Positions 5,286 to 12,583 of a DNA stretch of 12,583 bases are shown one piece after another. Within the stretch, counting starts at the first letter, position 1. Each line of letters begins with the position of its first letter. The position numbers and the translations under genes were made by a program. The stretch spans positions 1 to 12,583 of the forward strand of contig CAYTQK010000075.1 of assembly GCA_964439745.1 (NCBI GenBank). Direction: 5' to 3'. The notes beneath the pieces are model-generated. The model was not told where the DNA came from. It ran no database searches and saw only the letters and a list, made by a program, of their open reading frames with translations. The DNA comes from CAYTQK01 sp964439745. GTDB lineage: Bacteria; Desulfobacterota; Desulfobacteria; Desulfobacterales; Desulfosudaceae.

Positions 5286-8054
5286 ATGACAAATCCATTT
5301 GAAAACCAAGGCCCCCCGGCAGGACCGCCCAGGCCGCCGATCCGGTTGGAAGACCTTGATTTTCCCCGCTTGACCCGGAGCGCCAAGCTCCTGTTGTGGG
5401 GACTTGTTATCCTGGCCGTCCTGATCTTACTTAACTGGGCCCGGGGCTTTTACACCGACTGGCTCTGGTTTTCCAGCCTGGGACACGAGCAGGTGCTGTT
5501 TGTCCGGGTGACTACCCAGATCTGGCTTTACCTGCTGACCCTGCTGGTGTTTGCCCTGGTGGCGGCGCCCAACCTGTTGGCCGCCTACCGGAACACGGCC
5601 TCTTACCAATGGCAGCCGGACAAGGAGCTGTCCCAGAGCAGGTACCAGGACGCCCGCCGCCTGATGCTCTGGATCGGTATCCTGGCCCTGGTGATCGTGG
5701 GGGTGGTACTGGCCAGTATCCCGGCCGGCCGGTGGGAGATGTTTTTACGCTTTTTAAACTGCGTACCCTTTGACAAGGTAGACCCGGTTTTTGAAAAAGA
5801 CATCTCCTTTTATGTTTTTTCCCTGCCGGTTCTCAATCTTCTCCGCGCCTGGCTTTTAAGCCTGCTGGTAGTGGTGCTGCTGGTTTCCGCCGCATTCTAT
5901 TATATCTCCGGCGGCCTCAAGTCAGAGCCCCTCTCCTTTGAAGGCGCTCCCCGAAAACACCTGCTCATCCTGGGCTTTTTTATTTTCATCCTGATTGCCG
6001 CCGGCCACTGGCTGGGACGATACGAACTGCTCTTTTCCAAAACCGGGGCGGTTTTCGGAGTCGGCTACACGGATCAACATGTCATCATTCCGGTCCGCGC
6101 CATCCTGACCCTGGTGGCCCTGGCCGGCGGGGGCATGCTGCTGGCGGCCACGCGCACCAGCGGTTACCGCCTGATCGCTCTCGGCATCGGCCTCTGGCTG
6201 GTCGTAAGCATCCTGGGCGGGGCGGCGCTGCCGGCCCTGGTCCAGCGCCTGTCGGTGGAACCCAGCGAACTGGCCCGGGAACGGGACTTTCTCGCCCGCA
6301 ACATCGAGTACACCCGGGACGCTTACGGACTCGCGGACATGGTCAGCAAAGAGCATCCGGCCCGCGGCGAGGTCCAGGCGGACACCGTCGATGCCAACCA
6401 GGGCACCATCCAGAACCTGCGCCTGTGGGACGAAGGTCCCCTGCTTCAGAGTTATAACCAGATCCAGTTTTTCCGGCTGTATTACGATTTTCTGAGCGTC
6501 CAGACCGACCGCTACCTGATCGACGGTGATCTTCGCCAGGTTATGCTGTCCACCCGGGAGCTGTCCTCGGAAAAACTGCCCGCGGAAGCCCAGCGCTGGG
6601 TCAACCGCTACCTCCAGTTTACCCACGGCTACGGCGTCGCCATGAGCCCGGTGACCGAGGTGGCCGAAGGGGGGCGGCCGAATTTCTTCCTGCGGGATCT
6701 GCCGCCGGTCGGTAAAATCGCCCTGGACCGTCCCGAGATATATTACGGCCTGAAGAGCCTGCCCTTTGCCATTGTCAACAGCGACATGGAAGAGTTCAAT
6801 TACCCCGGCCAGGAGGGACCGGTCTACACCCATTACGCCGGCCAGGGTGGCGTCAAGCTCGACTCCTTCTTCCGGCGCTTTCTCTATGCCTGGCAGTTCC
6901 GGGACCTGAATATTCTCATTTCCGGGGAAATCAGCCCGGACAGCCGCATCCAGTACAAACGCACGGTAGCGGAACGGTTTGCCGAGGTGACGCCCTTTTT
7001 GCAGCGCGACGGAGAGGCCTATACCGTGGTGGCGGACGGGCGGCAGTTCTTTATCCAGGACGCCTACACCACCACCGCGCGGTATCCCTACGCCACCTCC
7101 TGGCAGAACCGCTTCAACTACATCCGCAACAGCGTCAAAACCGTGGTCGACATGTACAACGGCACCATGGACTACTATGTTTATGACGACTCCTGCCCCA
7201 TTATCCAGACCTACATGATGATCTTTCCGGATCTCTTCAAATCCGCCGATGAAATGCCCGCCTACCTGCGGGATCATGTCCGCTATCCCATGGATTTGTT
7301 CAGCATCCAGAGCCGCATGCTGCTCCAGTACCAGATGACCGACCCGGTGGTCTTTTACAACAAGGAAGACCAGTGGTCGGTGCCCCAGCACGCCGCCTCC
7401 GGAAGCACCGATACCCTGCGCCCCTACTACATCGTGGCCCGGCTTCCCGGCGAGGCCAAGGAGGAGTTTCTTCTGATTCAGCCGTTTACCCCGGACAACC
7501 GCCACAACCTGGTGGGCTGGCTGGCCGCCAGAAGTGACGGGGACAACTACGGCCAGAAAATTTTGTACCGGTTCCCGTCCGGCCGACACGTGGACGGCCC
7601 GCGGCAGGTGGAAGCCCGGATCGACAACAACGCCATCATTTCCGAGCAGTTCACCCTGTGGGGACAGGTCGGGTCAGAGGTCATGCGGGGAGACATCCTG
7701 GTCATACCGCTGGGCCAGAGCCTGCTCTACGCCGAACCGGTCTTTTTAAAACCCGAATCGCTGGAATTCCCGGAGCTCCGGCGCATCATCCTGGCGGACA
7801 GCCGCCGGGTGGTTATGCACCCGCAGCTGGAGGATTCAGTGGACGCCCTGGTGGGTAAAAAGGACACCGTGGCCCCGCCGGTTGAATCCGATGAAGACCT
7901 GGAGGATTACCGGCCAGGGACCGGGCCGGACGAAGCCACGGTGGAGACCGAAGGGCTGGAGTCCGTCCGCGAGGGGCTTCAGGAAGCCATCAACCGGCTG
8001 CAGGAGGTGGCTGATCAACTCGACAACGTGGAGGAGGAGGAGTCAACGCGCTGA
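5286..8054 (+). CDS. UPF0182 family integral membrane protein
   Basis: A 922-residue protein matching the UPF0182/COG1615 family in length and layout. After a proline-rich N-terminus, seven hydrophobic segments are seen at about residues 33-53, 77-97, 126-146, 181-206, 225-243, 268-287 and 294-316. The signature loop RGFYTDWLWFSSLGHEQV (53-70) lies after the first segment, and VEPSELARERDFLARNIEYT (324-343) opens a large soluble domain, probably outside the inner membrane, that runs to about 850. The last 60 residues are very acidic, ending in a probable coiled coil (about 890-917). The function of the family is not established. The start is fixed by AGGAGG 7 bases upstream. The PBP gene follows after 33 bases on the same strand, suggesting a joint role at the cell envelope. 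Confidence 0.93.
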   Translation: MTNPFENQGPPAGPPRPPIRLEDLDFPRLTRSAKLLLWGLVILAVLILLNWARGFYTDWLWFSSLGHEQVLFVRVTTQIWLYLLTLLVFALVAAPNLLAAYRNTASYQWQPDKELSQSRYQDARRLMLWIGILALVIVGVVLASIPAGRWEMFLRFLNCVPFDKVDPVFEKDISFYVFSLPVLNLLRAWLLSLLVVVLLVSAAFYYISGGLKSEPLSFEGAPRKHLLILGFFIFILIAAGHWLGRYELLFSKTGAVFGVGYTDQHVIIPVRAILTLVALAGGGMLLAATRTSGYRLIALGIGLWLVVSILGGAALPALVQRLSVEPSELARERDFLARNIEYTRDAYGLADMVSKEHPARGEVQADTVDANQGTIQNLRLWDEGPLLQSYNQIQFFRLYYDFLSVQTDRYLIDGDLRQVMLSTRELSSEKLPAEAQRWVNRYLQFTHGYGVAMSPVTEVAEGGRPNFFLRDLPPVGKIALDRPEIYYGLKSLPFAIVNSDMEEFNYPGQEGPVYTHYAGQGGVKLDSFFRRFLYAWQFRDLNILISGEISPDSRIQYKRTVAERFAEVTPFLQRDGEAYTVVADGRQFFIQDAYTTTARYPYATSWQNRFNYIRNSVKTVVDMYNGTMDYYVYDDSCPIIQTYMMIFPDLFKSADEMPAYLRDHVRYPMDLFSIQSRMLLQYQMTDPVVFYNKEDQWSVPQHAASGSTDTLRPYYIVARLPGEAKEEFLLIQPFTPDNRHNLVGWLAARSDGDNYGQKILYRFPSGRHVDGPRQVEARIDNNAIISEQFTLWGQVGSEVMRGDILVIPLGQSLLYAEPVFLKPESLEFPELRRIILADSRRVVMHPQLEDSVDALVGKKDTVAPPVESDEDLEDYRPGTGPDEATVETEGLESVREGLQEAINRLQEVADQLDNVEEEESTR

Positions 8055-8087
8055 CCCCGGGCCAGACAGATTTTCTTTCCTGATACG

Positions 8088-10400
8088 ATGCGTCCTTTTG
8101 TAAAAAAATTGATTCTGCGAACCAGCCTGGCCCTGGTGGTCTGCCTGTTCCTCGGCCTGATCTTCTCCGCCGGCTACATCTGGTACCTGACCGGGCAGAT
8201 CGAAGATCGCTTTTCCGGCCGGCGCTGGGAGATCCCTTCGACCATCTATTCCGACACCACCCTGCTCTTCCCCGGCCGGCAGATCGACCGGGGTCAACTG
8301 CAAGACAAGCTGAAAAAACTGGGCTACCGGCCGACCAACGAGACCCCGGCCCGGCCGGGACACTACCGCCTGGACCGGGATGCCCTGGAAATTTATTTCA
8401 AAAAACTGGATTTGCCGGACAACGACCGGCCGGACTTTCCCGCCCGCCTGACCCTGGACGCCAACCGGATCAATGAAATCCGCCGCACCGACACCGACGA
8501 GACCCTGCCCCTGGCGGAACTGGGCCCGGAAATTCTCATGGAATTTTTCGGCCGGGAGCGGGAACTGCGCCACCTGGTCTCTTTTGAGGAAATCCCCGAC
8601 CACCTGGCCGAGGCCATTATCGCGGCCGAGGACCATCGTTTTTACAGCCACCACGGCGTCGATCCCCGGGGCATCGCCCGGGCCTTTTATACCAACCTGC
8701 GCCACCTGGCCATCCGCCAGGGCGGCTCCACCCTGACCCAGCAGCTGGCCAAAAACTATTTTCTGACGCCGGAGCGCACCTACCGCCGCAAGCTGCACGA
8801 ACTGTTCATTTCCCTGGCCATGGAATTCAACTACAGCAAAAACGAAATCCTGGAGATATATCTCAACGAGATCTACCTGGGCCAGAAAGGCTCGGCCGCC
8901 ATCAACGGGGTGGGCGAAGCCGCCTATTTTTACTTCGGCAAACCCGTCCAAAACCTGACCCTGGCCGAAGCGGCCATGATCGCCGGCATCATCAAGGGGC
9001 CCAACATCTTTTCGCCGTACACCCATCCCGCCGAGTGCCGGGACCGGCGGGACCAGGTGCTGCGGACCATGTACGAGGAAGGCTTCATCTCAGCGGCCCG
9101 GCTGGACCGGGCCCTGGCCGAACCCATCCAGACGGTGGGCTTTGAAAAATACACCCGCCGGGCGCCCTATTTTCTCGATTACGTTTCCCAGCAGCTGGAA
9201 AAGCTCTACCCCGAAGACATCCTTTCCAGCATGGGCTTTTCCGTCTACACCACCCTGGACACCGGGGTGCAGGCGGCCGCGGAGACCGCCCTGGCCAGGG
9301 GCCTGGCCCGGCTGGAAGAGGAAATGCCCGCCCTTCGACGGGACAAACCCGAACACGGTCTCCAGGGCGCGGTGGTGGTCATGCAGCCCCGCACCGGCAA
9401 CATCCTGGCCATGGTCGGCGGCCGCGACTACGCCCGCAGCCAGTTCAACCGGATAACCCAGGCCCGCCGCCAGCCGGGCAGCTGCTTCAAGCCCCTGGTC
9501 ACCTCCGTGCTGCTGGATGAGTTCACCCCGGCCGATCCCCTGGCCAACGAAAAGACCGCCTACCTCATCAACGGTGATCACTGGATCCCGGAGAACTTCG
9601 GGGAGTTCCCGGAAGAAACCCTGTCGGTCCGGGAGATGCTGAGCCGCTCCTGCAACCGGGCGGCGGTGGACATGGTCGTCCGCGCCGGCCCGGCCAAGGT
9701 GGCCGAGCGACTGAAAAATTTCGATTTTTCCGCGCCGATGCAGCCCTACCCCTCCATCGCCCTGGGCGCTTTCGAGGTCGTCCCCCTGGAACTGGCCCGG
9801 GCCTACTGCGCTTTCGCGGCCGACGGCATTCTGCCCTTTCCCCTGTCTGTCCGGGACGTGGTCGACGAACAGGACCAGGTCCTGGTACAGCGCCACGTGG
9901 ATATCCGGCCGGCGCTTTCCCCGGCCAGGGCCTTTCTCATCACCGACATGCTTCAATCGGTGGTGACCGAAGGCACGGCCAGCGCTTTGACCGAGCAGGG
10001 TCTGACCTTTCCTTTGGCCGGCAAAACCGGCACCTCCAACCAATACCGGGACGCCTGGTTTATCGGCTATACCCCGGATTTTCTGGCCCTGGTCTGGGTG
10101 GGCTTTGACAACGGCGACCCGGTCTGGTCAACCGGCTCGGCCGCGGCCATGCCCATCTTCGCCGAGCTGGTCAAAAACATGCCGGGCTACATTTCCGGGC
10201 GGGAGTTTACAATTCCGCCGGGTGTGGTACAACGAAAAGTATGCCGACAAAGCGGCCAGCTGGCCGTTTTTTTGCAATGCCCGGATACCTATCAGGAATA
10301 CTTTCTGGAAGAAAACCAGCCGGAAGAAAAATGCCGGGTTCACGGTTCGGACAACATCTTTAAGAGGGCCATCGATGGGGTTAAAAAATGGTTTCAATAA
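8088..10400 (+). CDS. mrcB: Bifunctional penicillin-binding protein 1B (glycosyltransferase/transpeptidase)
   Basis: A 770-residue class A PBP that polymerises lipid II and cross-links the strands in the periplasm. It has a short cytoplasmic start and one membrane anchor (about 11-34). A UB2H-like domain (about 45-125, with the RWEIPSTIYSD and LGYRP motifs) marks the PBP1B type. The glycosyltransferase domain (about 160-330) has catalytic Glu181 in EDHRFYSHHG, GGSTLTQQLAKN (212-223) and ILEIYLNEIYLGQ (254-266). The transpeptidase domain carries the active-site SCFK (Ser465, Lys468), SCN (521-523) and KTGT (646-649). All key residues are present, so it should be active and beta-lactam sensitive. 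No clear Shine-Dalgarno precedes the ATG, so translation may depend on coupling to the UPF0182 gene. Its 3' end overlaps the lipoprotein gene. Confidence 0.95.
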   Translation: MRPFVKKLILRTSLALVVCLFLGLIFSAGYIWYLTGQIEDRFSGRRWEIPSTIYSDTTLLFPGRQIDRGQLQDKLKKLGYRPTNETPARPGHYRLDRDALEIYFKKLDLPDNDRPDFPARLTLDANRINEIRRTDTDETLPLAELGPEILMEFFGRERELRHLVSFEEIPDHLAEAIIAAEDHRFYSHHGVDPRGIARAFYTNLRHLAIRQGGSTLTQQLAKNYFLTPERTYRRKLHELFISLAMEFNYSKNEILEIYLNEIYLGQKGSAAINGVGEAAYFYFGKPVQNLTLAEAAMIAGIIKGPNIFSPYTHPAECRDRRDQVLRTMYEEGFISAARLDRALAEPIQTVGFEKYTRRAPYFLDYVSQQLEKLYPEDILSSMGFSVYTTLDTGVQAAAETALARGLARLEEEMPALRRDKPEHGLQGAVVVMQPRTGNILAMVGGRDYARSQFNRITQARRQPGSCFKPLVTSVLLDEFTPADPLANEKTAYLINGDHWIPENFGEFPEETLSVREMLSRSCNRAAVDMVVRAGPAKVAERLKNFDFSAPMQPYPSIALGAFEVVPLELARAYCAFAADGILPFPLSVRDVVDEQDQVLVQRHVDIRPALSPARAFLITDMLQSVVTEGTASALTEQGLTFPLAGKTGTSNQYRDAWFIGYTPDFLALVWVGFDNGDPVWSTGSAAAMPIFAELVKNMPGYISGREFTIPPGVVQRKVCRQSGQLAVFLQCPDTYQEYFLEENQPEEKCRVHGSDNIFKRAIDGVKKWFQ

Positions 10401-10842
10401 GGCCGGCGGTCTGCTGCTGACGGCGGTTCTGCTGCTGCTCCTGTCCGCCTGCGCCGGCACGCGGCCGGCCCCGGTGCCGGAACCGGTGCCGGAAACGGGC
10501 CTGCCCCAGCCGGAGATGGTGATCACAACCGGCCACAAGGGACAAATTCCGGATGCCCGGGTGTCGGCCGCCCACAGCCTGACCCGGCAGGGCTTCAACC
10601 TGCTGCGGAACGAAGACTACGACAGCGCCATCCGGGTGCTGGAGCGGGCCGTGGGCGTCAACCCGGCCGACGGACCGGGCTATTTCTACCTGGCCGAAGC
10701 CTGGCTGGCCAAGGGGAACCGTGAACGGGCCGCCCGCTTCAACGACCTGGCCGCCCTGTACCTGCGCGGCGACCGGCAATGGGCCTGCCGGGCCGCGGCC
10801 CAGCAGGAACGGATCAGCCGGACCCGGCCCGAAGAAAGATGA
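10375..10842 (+). CDS. TPR lipoprotein, candidate PBP1B activator (LpoP-like)
   Basis: A 155-residue lipoprotein: a signal peptide with a poly-leucine core (residues 13-23) and lipobox LSAC put the lipidated cysteine at 26, followed by Ala and Gly, which by the +2 rule favours the outer membrane. A proline-rich linker (about 30-48) then leads to TPR-like helices (about 62-135: LTRQGFNLLRNEDYDSAIRV and GPGYFYLAEAWLAKGNRERA). The ATG at 10375 lies inside the last codons of the PBP1B gene (26-base overlap) with GAGGG 6 bases upstream; longer in-frame starts would run antisense to nothing but deep inside the PBP gene. In Pseudomonas and Acinetobacter a TPR lipoprotein, LpoP, encoded beside the PBP1B gene, activates that enzyme. 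The same order and architecture here suggest a functional analogue; this is inference. Confidence 0.85.
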   Translation: MGLKNGFNKAGGLLLTAVLLLLLSACAGTRPAPVPEPVPETGLPQPEMVITTGHKGQIPDARVSAAHSLTRQGFNLLRNEDYDSAIRVLERAVGVNPADGPGYFYLAEAWLAKGNRERAARFNDLAALYLRGDRQWACRAAAQQERISRTRPEER

Positions 10843-10852
10843 CGGCCGCCGC

Positions 10853-11470
10853 CTACCACTCGCTCAGCCGGATCAGGCCGACATATTTGCCGACAATGCC
10901 TACCCGGGCTTGCTCGGCCCCGGCAAACACCAGCGGCGGATAGTCCGGGTTGACGGCCAGCAACTCCAGGGTGTAGCGGGTTTTGCGGACGACCTTGAGG
11001 GTGGCTTCAGGCAGGATCCCCGCGATCATGACGGCGGCGATCTCGCCGCTGTCCACGTCCGGCTGGGGCCGGATCACGGCCAGGTCGCCGTCCTGGATGT
11101 GGGCCCCGATCATGGAATCACCAGTCACCAGCAGGGCGAAACAGTCCCGGTGACCGTACAATTCCGGCGCCACCGGCAGACGCTCGTCCGGACGCGCCCA
11201 CACGTCCAGGGGAGCGCCGGCGGCAATGCGCCCGGCCACCGGCATATCCCGGACATCCGGCCGCAAGACCGGCTGCCAGCAGCGCTTCTTGCCCGGTTCC
11301 GACCGGATCACCCCCTTATCCTCCAGCACCCGCAGCACCCGGTGCACCCCGGCCGGCCCGGCCAGGCCCAGCCGCTCACAGATCTCCCGCACCGTCGGCG
11401 AAAAACCGAACCGCCGGTAATGATCACGGATCACGTCCAGCACACTCTGTTGCCGCGGCGTCAATTCCAT
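10853..11470 (-). CDS. lexA: LexA repressor (SOS response)
   Basis: A 205-residue LexA of normal length. The N-terminal winged helix-turn-helix (about 1-65) contains SPTVREICERLGLAGPAGVH, which resembles LexA of Bacillus type (VREI..GL...VH) more than that of E. coli. The C-terminal S24 peptidase domain has the self-cleavage site Ala79-Gly80 (PVAGRIAAGAP), nucleophile Ser119 in GDSMI and general base Lys159 in ATLKVV. It should therefore repress SOS genes and cleave itself when RecA filaments form. The ATG has GGGAG 7 bases upstream (11482-11478). The start overlaps the end of the integron integrase gene by 10 bases, so the two form an operon. It converges on the lipoprotein gene with 10 bases between stops and no terminator in the gap. 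Whether it is the cell's only LexA cannot be seen. Confidence 0.93.
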   Translation of the reverse strand: MELTPRQQSVLDVIRDHYRRFGFSPTVREICERLGLAGPAGVHRVLRVLEDKGVIRSEPGKKRCWQPVLRPDVRDMPVAGRIAAGAPLDVWARPDERLPVAPELYGHRDCFALLVTGDSMIGAHIQDGDLAVIRPQPDVDSGEIAAVMIAGILPEATLKVVRKTRYTLELLAVNPDYPPLVFAGAEQARVGIVGKYVGLIRLSEW

Positions 11471-12432
11471 AAAGTATCTCCCGGACTCTGCACACCCCGC
11501 CCGCCCTTATTCAACACGTGGGTGTAAATCATGGTGGTGGAAACATCTTTATGCCCCAGCAGATCCTGGACCGTGCGGATGTCATAGCCGGCTTCCAAAA
11601 GGTGGGTGGCAAAACTGTGTCGCAGGGAATGGCAATGCCCGGCCTTGGTCAGGCCGGCCTGTCGGATGGCCTGGCGCACCGCCCGCTGAATGACCGATTC
11701 GTGGATATGATGCCGCCTCTCCACCCGGGTGCGGGGATCAATGCCCCGCCGCGAAGCCGGGAAAACGAACTGCCAGGGCCAGCTCTTGTCGGCGTTCCTG
11801 TACTTTCGCGCCAGGGCATAGGGCAGATGGACCGAGCCGAACCCGGCCCGCAGATCCCGTTCATGGATTATCCGGACCCGCTCCAGGTGCTTCTTCATAT
11901 CCGCGATGACGCTTTCCGGCAGCATGGTCACCCGGTCCTTGCTGCCCTTGCCGTCGCGGACCGTGATTTGCCTGTACCCGAAATCAATGTCCTTGACCCG
12001 CAGCCGGACGCATTCCATGACCCGCAGCCCCGCCCCGTACAAAAGATTGCCCATCAGCCACTTGTCATCCTTCAGACCGGCCAGAATGGCCCGTACCTCC
12101 TCCCGGCTAAACACCACCGGCAGCTTGCGCGGCCTTTTGGCCCGGACCACCTGACCCAAGTCGCCGAACTCCTGACCCAGTACCTACCGGTACAAAAACA
12201 ACAACGCGTTAAAGGCCTGATTCTGGGTGGAGGCGGCCACCTTGCGATTCACCGCCAGGTCGGTCAAAAAAGCCTCCACTTCCGGAGTGCCCATTTCAGC
12301 CGGATGCCGCTTGTCATGAAAAAAAATGAACCGCTTGATCCAGCCGACATAGGTCTCCTCAGTGCGATAGCTGTAATGCCGGCGGCGAATGACAGACCGT
12401 ACCTGATCCAGTAACTTCATTTGTTTGGTCAT
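11461..12432 (-). pseudogene. intI: Integron integrase, tyrosine recombinase, interrupted by one amber codon
   Basis: Read through, this is a 323-residue integron integrase of full length, interrupted by TAG at codon 83 (12186-12184). The reading frame is identical on both sides, so a single base (GAG to TAG) would explain it. The N-terminal SAM-like DNA-binding domain (about 5-82: LLDQVRSVIRRRHYSYRTEE, then KRFIFFHDKRHPAEMG) and the catalytic domain (100-323) are both present. Catalytic residues: Arg137 (GLRVMECVRLR), Lys162 (DGKGSKDR), His268 and Arg271 (CHSLRHSFATHLLEAGYDIR), His294 (LLGHKD) and Tyr303 (IYTHV). The IntI-specific insertion is at about 203-224 (LPYALARKY...WPWQFVF). The start at 12432 is set by AGGGAGG 7 bases upstream (12446-12440). 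It is cotranscribed with lexA. As written it gives an 82-residue fragment plus an untranslated catalytic part, unless the codon is suppressed or is a sequencing error. Confidence 0.88.
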
Positions 12433-12439
12433 GCCCCAT

Positions 12440-12446
12440 CCTCCCT
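12440..12446 (-). promoter_or_regulatory. Strong ribosome-binding site of the integron integrase gene
   Basis: AGGGAGG on the minus strand lies 7 bases before the ATG at 12432. It decides between this start and an in-frame ATG at 12471, which would add 13 residues outside the family's usual N-terminus and would lie within the predicted -10 region. Confidence 0.7.
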
Positions 12447-12470
12447 GATGATTGAGTTCCCTGCCTGGCA

Positions 12471-12502
12471 ATTATCCTGACATGAACATTTGTTCATGTC
12501 AA
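12471..12502 (-). promoter_or_regulatory. Predicted promoter of the intI-lexA operon
   Basis: A perfect -35 box TTGACA lies at 12502-12497 on the minus strand. The -10 is less clear: CAGGAT (12479-12474) at 17-base spacing with a preceding TG, or GATAAT (12476-12471) at 20-base spacing. Transcription would start about 12465, leaving a leader of some 33 bases. The LexA-type palindrome covers the spacer. Confidence 0.6.
12478..12501. promoter_or_regulatory. Predicted LexA operator (SOS box) of the intI-lexA operon
   Basis: TGACATGAACA (12478-12488) and TGTTCATGTCA (12491-12501) are perfect inverted copies around TT. The core GAAC-ATTT-GTTC (12484-12495) fits the GAAC-N4-GTTC LexA box known from Bacillus and relatives, which suits the type of helix-turn-helix in the neighbouring LexA. 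It sits across the -35 box and spacer of the predicted operon promoter, where a bound repressor would exclude RNA polymerase. Confidence 0.72.
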
Positions 12503-12583
12503 TCCTTTTTCCGATATTTAACCCGGGATTGAACTAAACCGCTTCGCGGAAACACCCCCCCATAATATTCATTAATTTCATGT
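12502..12583. other. Right-edge intergenic DNA where integron attI would be expected nearby
   Basis: By integron architecture, attI and the cassettes lie on the far side of the intI promoter. Seen here: a possible rightward promoter at 12490-12518, a small hairpin CCGC-TTC-GCGG (12539-12549), a C7 run (12555-12561) and AT-rich DNA to the edge. No rightward GTTRRRY core site or cassette is visible, so attI is either beyond the edge or not recognisable. Confidence 0.35.

Noticed and set aside
5922..7589. Minus-strand open frame of 555 codons opposite the UPF0182 gene
   Set aside because: Antisense to a clear family member; low-complexity Gly/Val/His/Gln composition and no recognisable motif.
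12184..12186. TAG in intI as a pyrrolysine codon
   Set aside because: No pyl genes or insertion element are visible, and the family residue at this place is expected to be glutamate, so a simple GAG to TAG change is more likely.
12516..12522. GTTAAAT on the minus strand as the attI core site (GTTRRRY)
   Set aside because: The orientation is opposite to that expected for cassettes on the far side of the intI promoter, and a 7-base match is too weak alone.

Overview
The window is GC-rich and densely coded, with small operons on both strands. The mix of genes (a hybrid sensor kinase, a UPF0182 membrane protein, a PBP1B-type synthase, small GAF and PPC/DUF296 proteins, an integron integrase and a REP-like inverted repeat) best fits a Gram-negative of the former Deltaproteobacteria (Desulfobacterota). 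That placement is an inference from gene content; there is no rRNA marker here.

Layout. 1-765 (+) is the 3' end of a hybrid histidine kinase. 914-2526 (+) holds a small zinc-ribbon membrane protein, an alpha/beta hydrolase and a PPC-domain protein. 2546-3685 (-) is a convergent serine-hydrolase lipoprotein of the class C beta-lactamase family. 3686-4347 is a long intergenic stretch with a REP-like inverted repeat, a strong predicted promoter and a structured leader containing a 30-residue small ORF. It leads into a GAF protein (4348-4962, +). 4963-5285 holds hairpins and a second predicted promoter. 5286-10842 (+) is a likely envelope operon: a UPF0182 membrane protein, a bifunctional penicillin-binding protein of PBP1B type, and an overlapping TPR lipoprotein that may be its outer-membrane activator.

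10853-12432 (-) is the most unusual part: an integron integrase gene (intI) followed, with a 10-base overlap, by lexA. Upstream of intI lies a near-perfect 24-bp palindrome with a GAAC-N4-GTTC core, overlapping a perfect TTGACA -35 box. This reads as an SOS-controlled integron-integrase operon that carries its own LexA repressor. The integrase frame is broken by one in-frame TAG at 12184-12186 but is otherwise intact, with all catalytic residues and the IntI-specific insertion. The attI site and cassette array, if present, should lie to the right of the window.

Working together: the envelope operon links polymerisation and cross-linking of peptidoglycan (PBP1B) with a lipoprotein partner. The intI-lexA operon would tie cassette shuffling to DNA damage through an autoregulatory loop.
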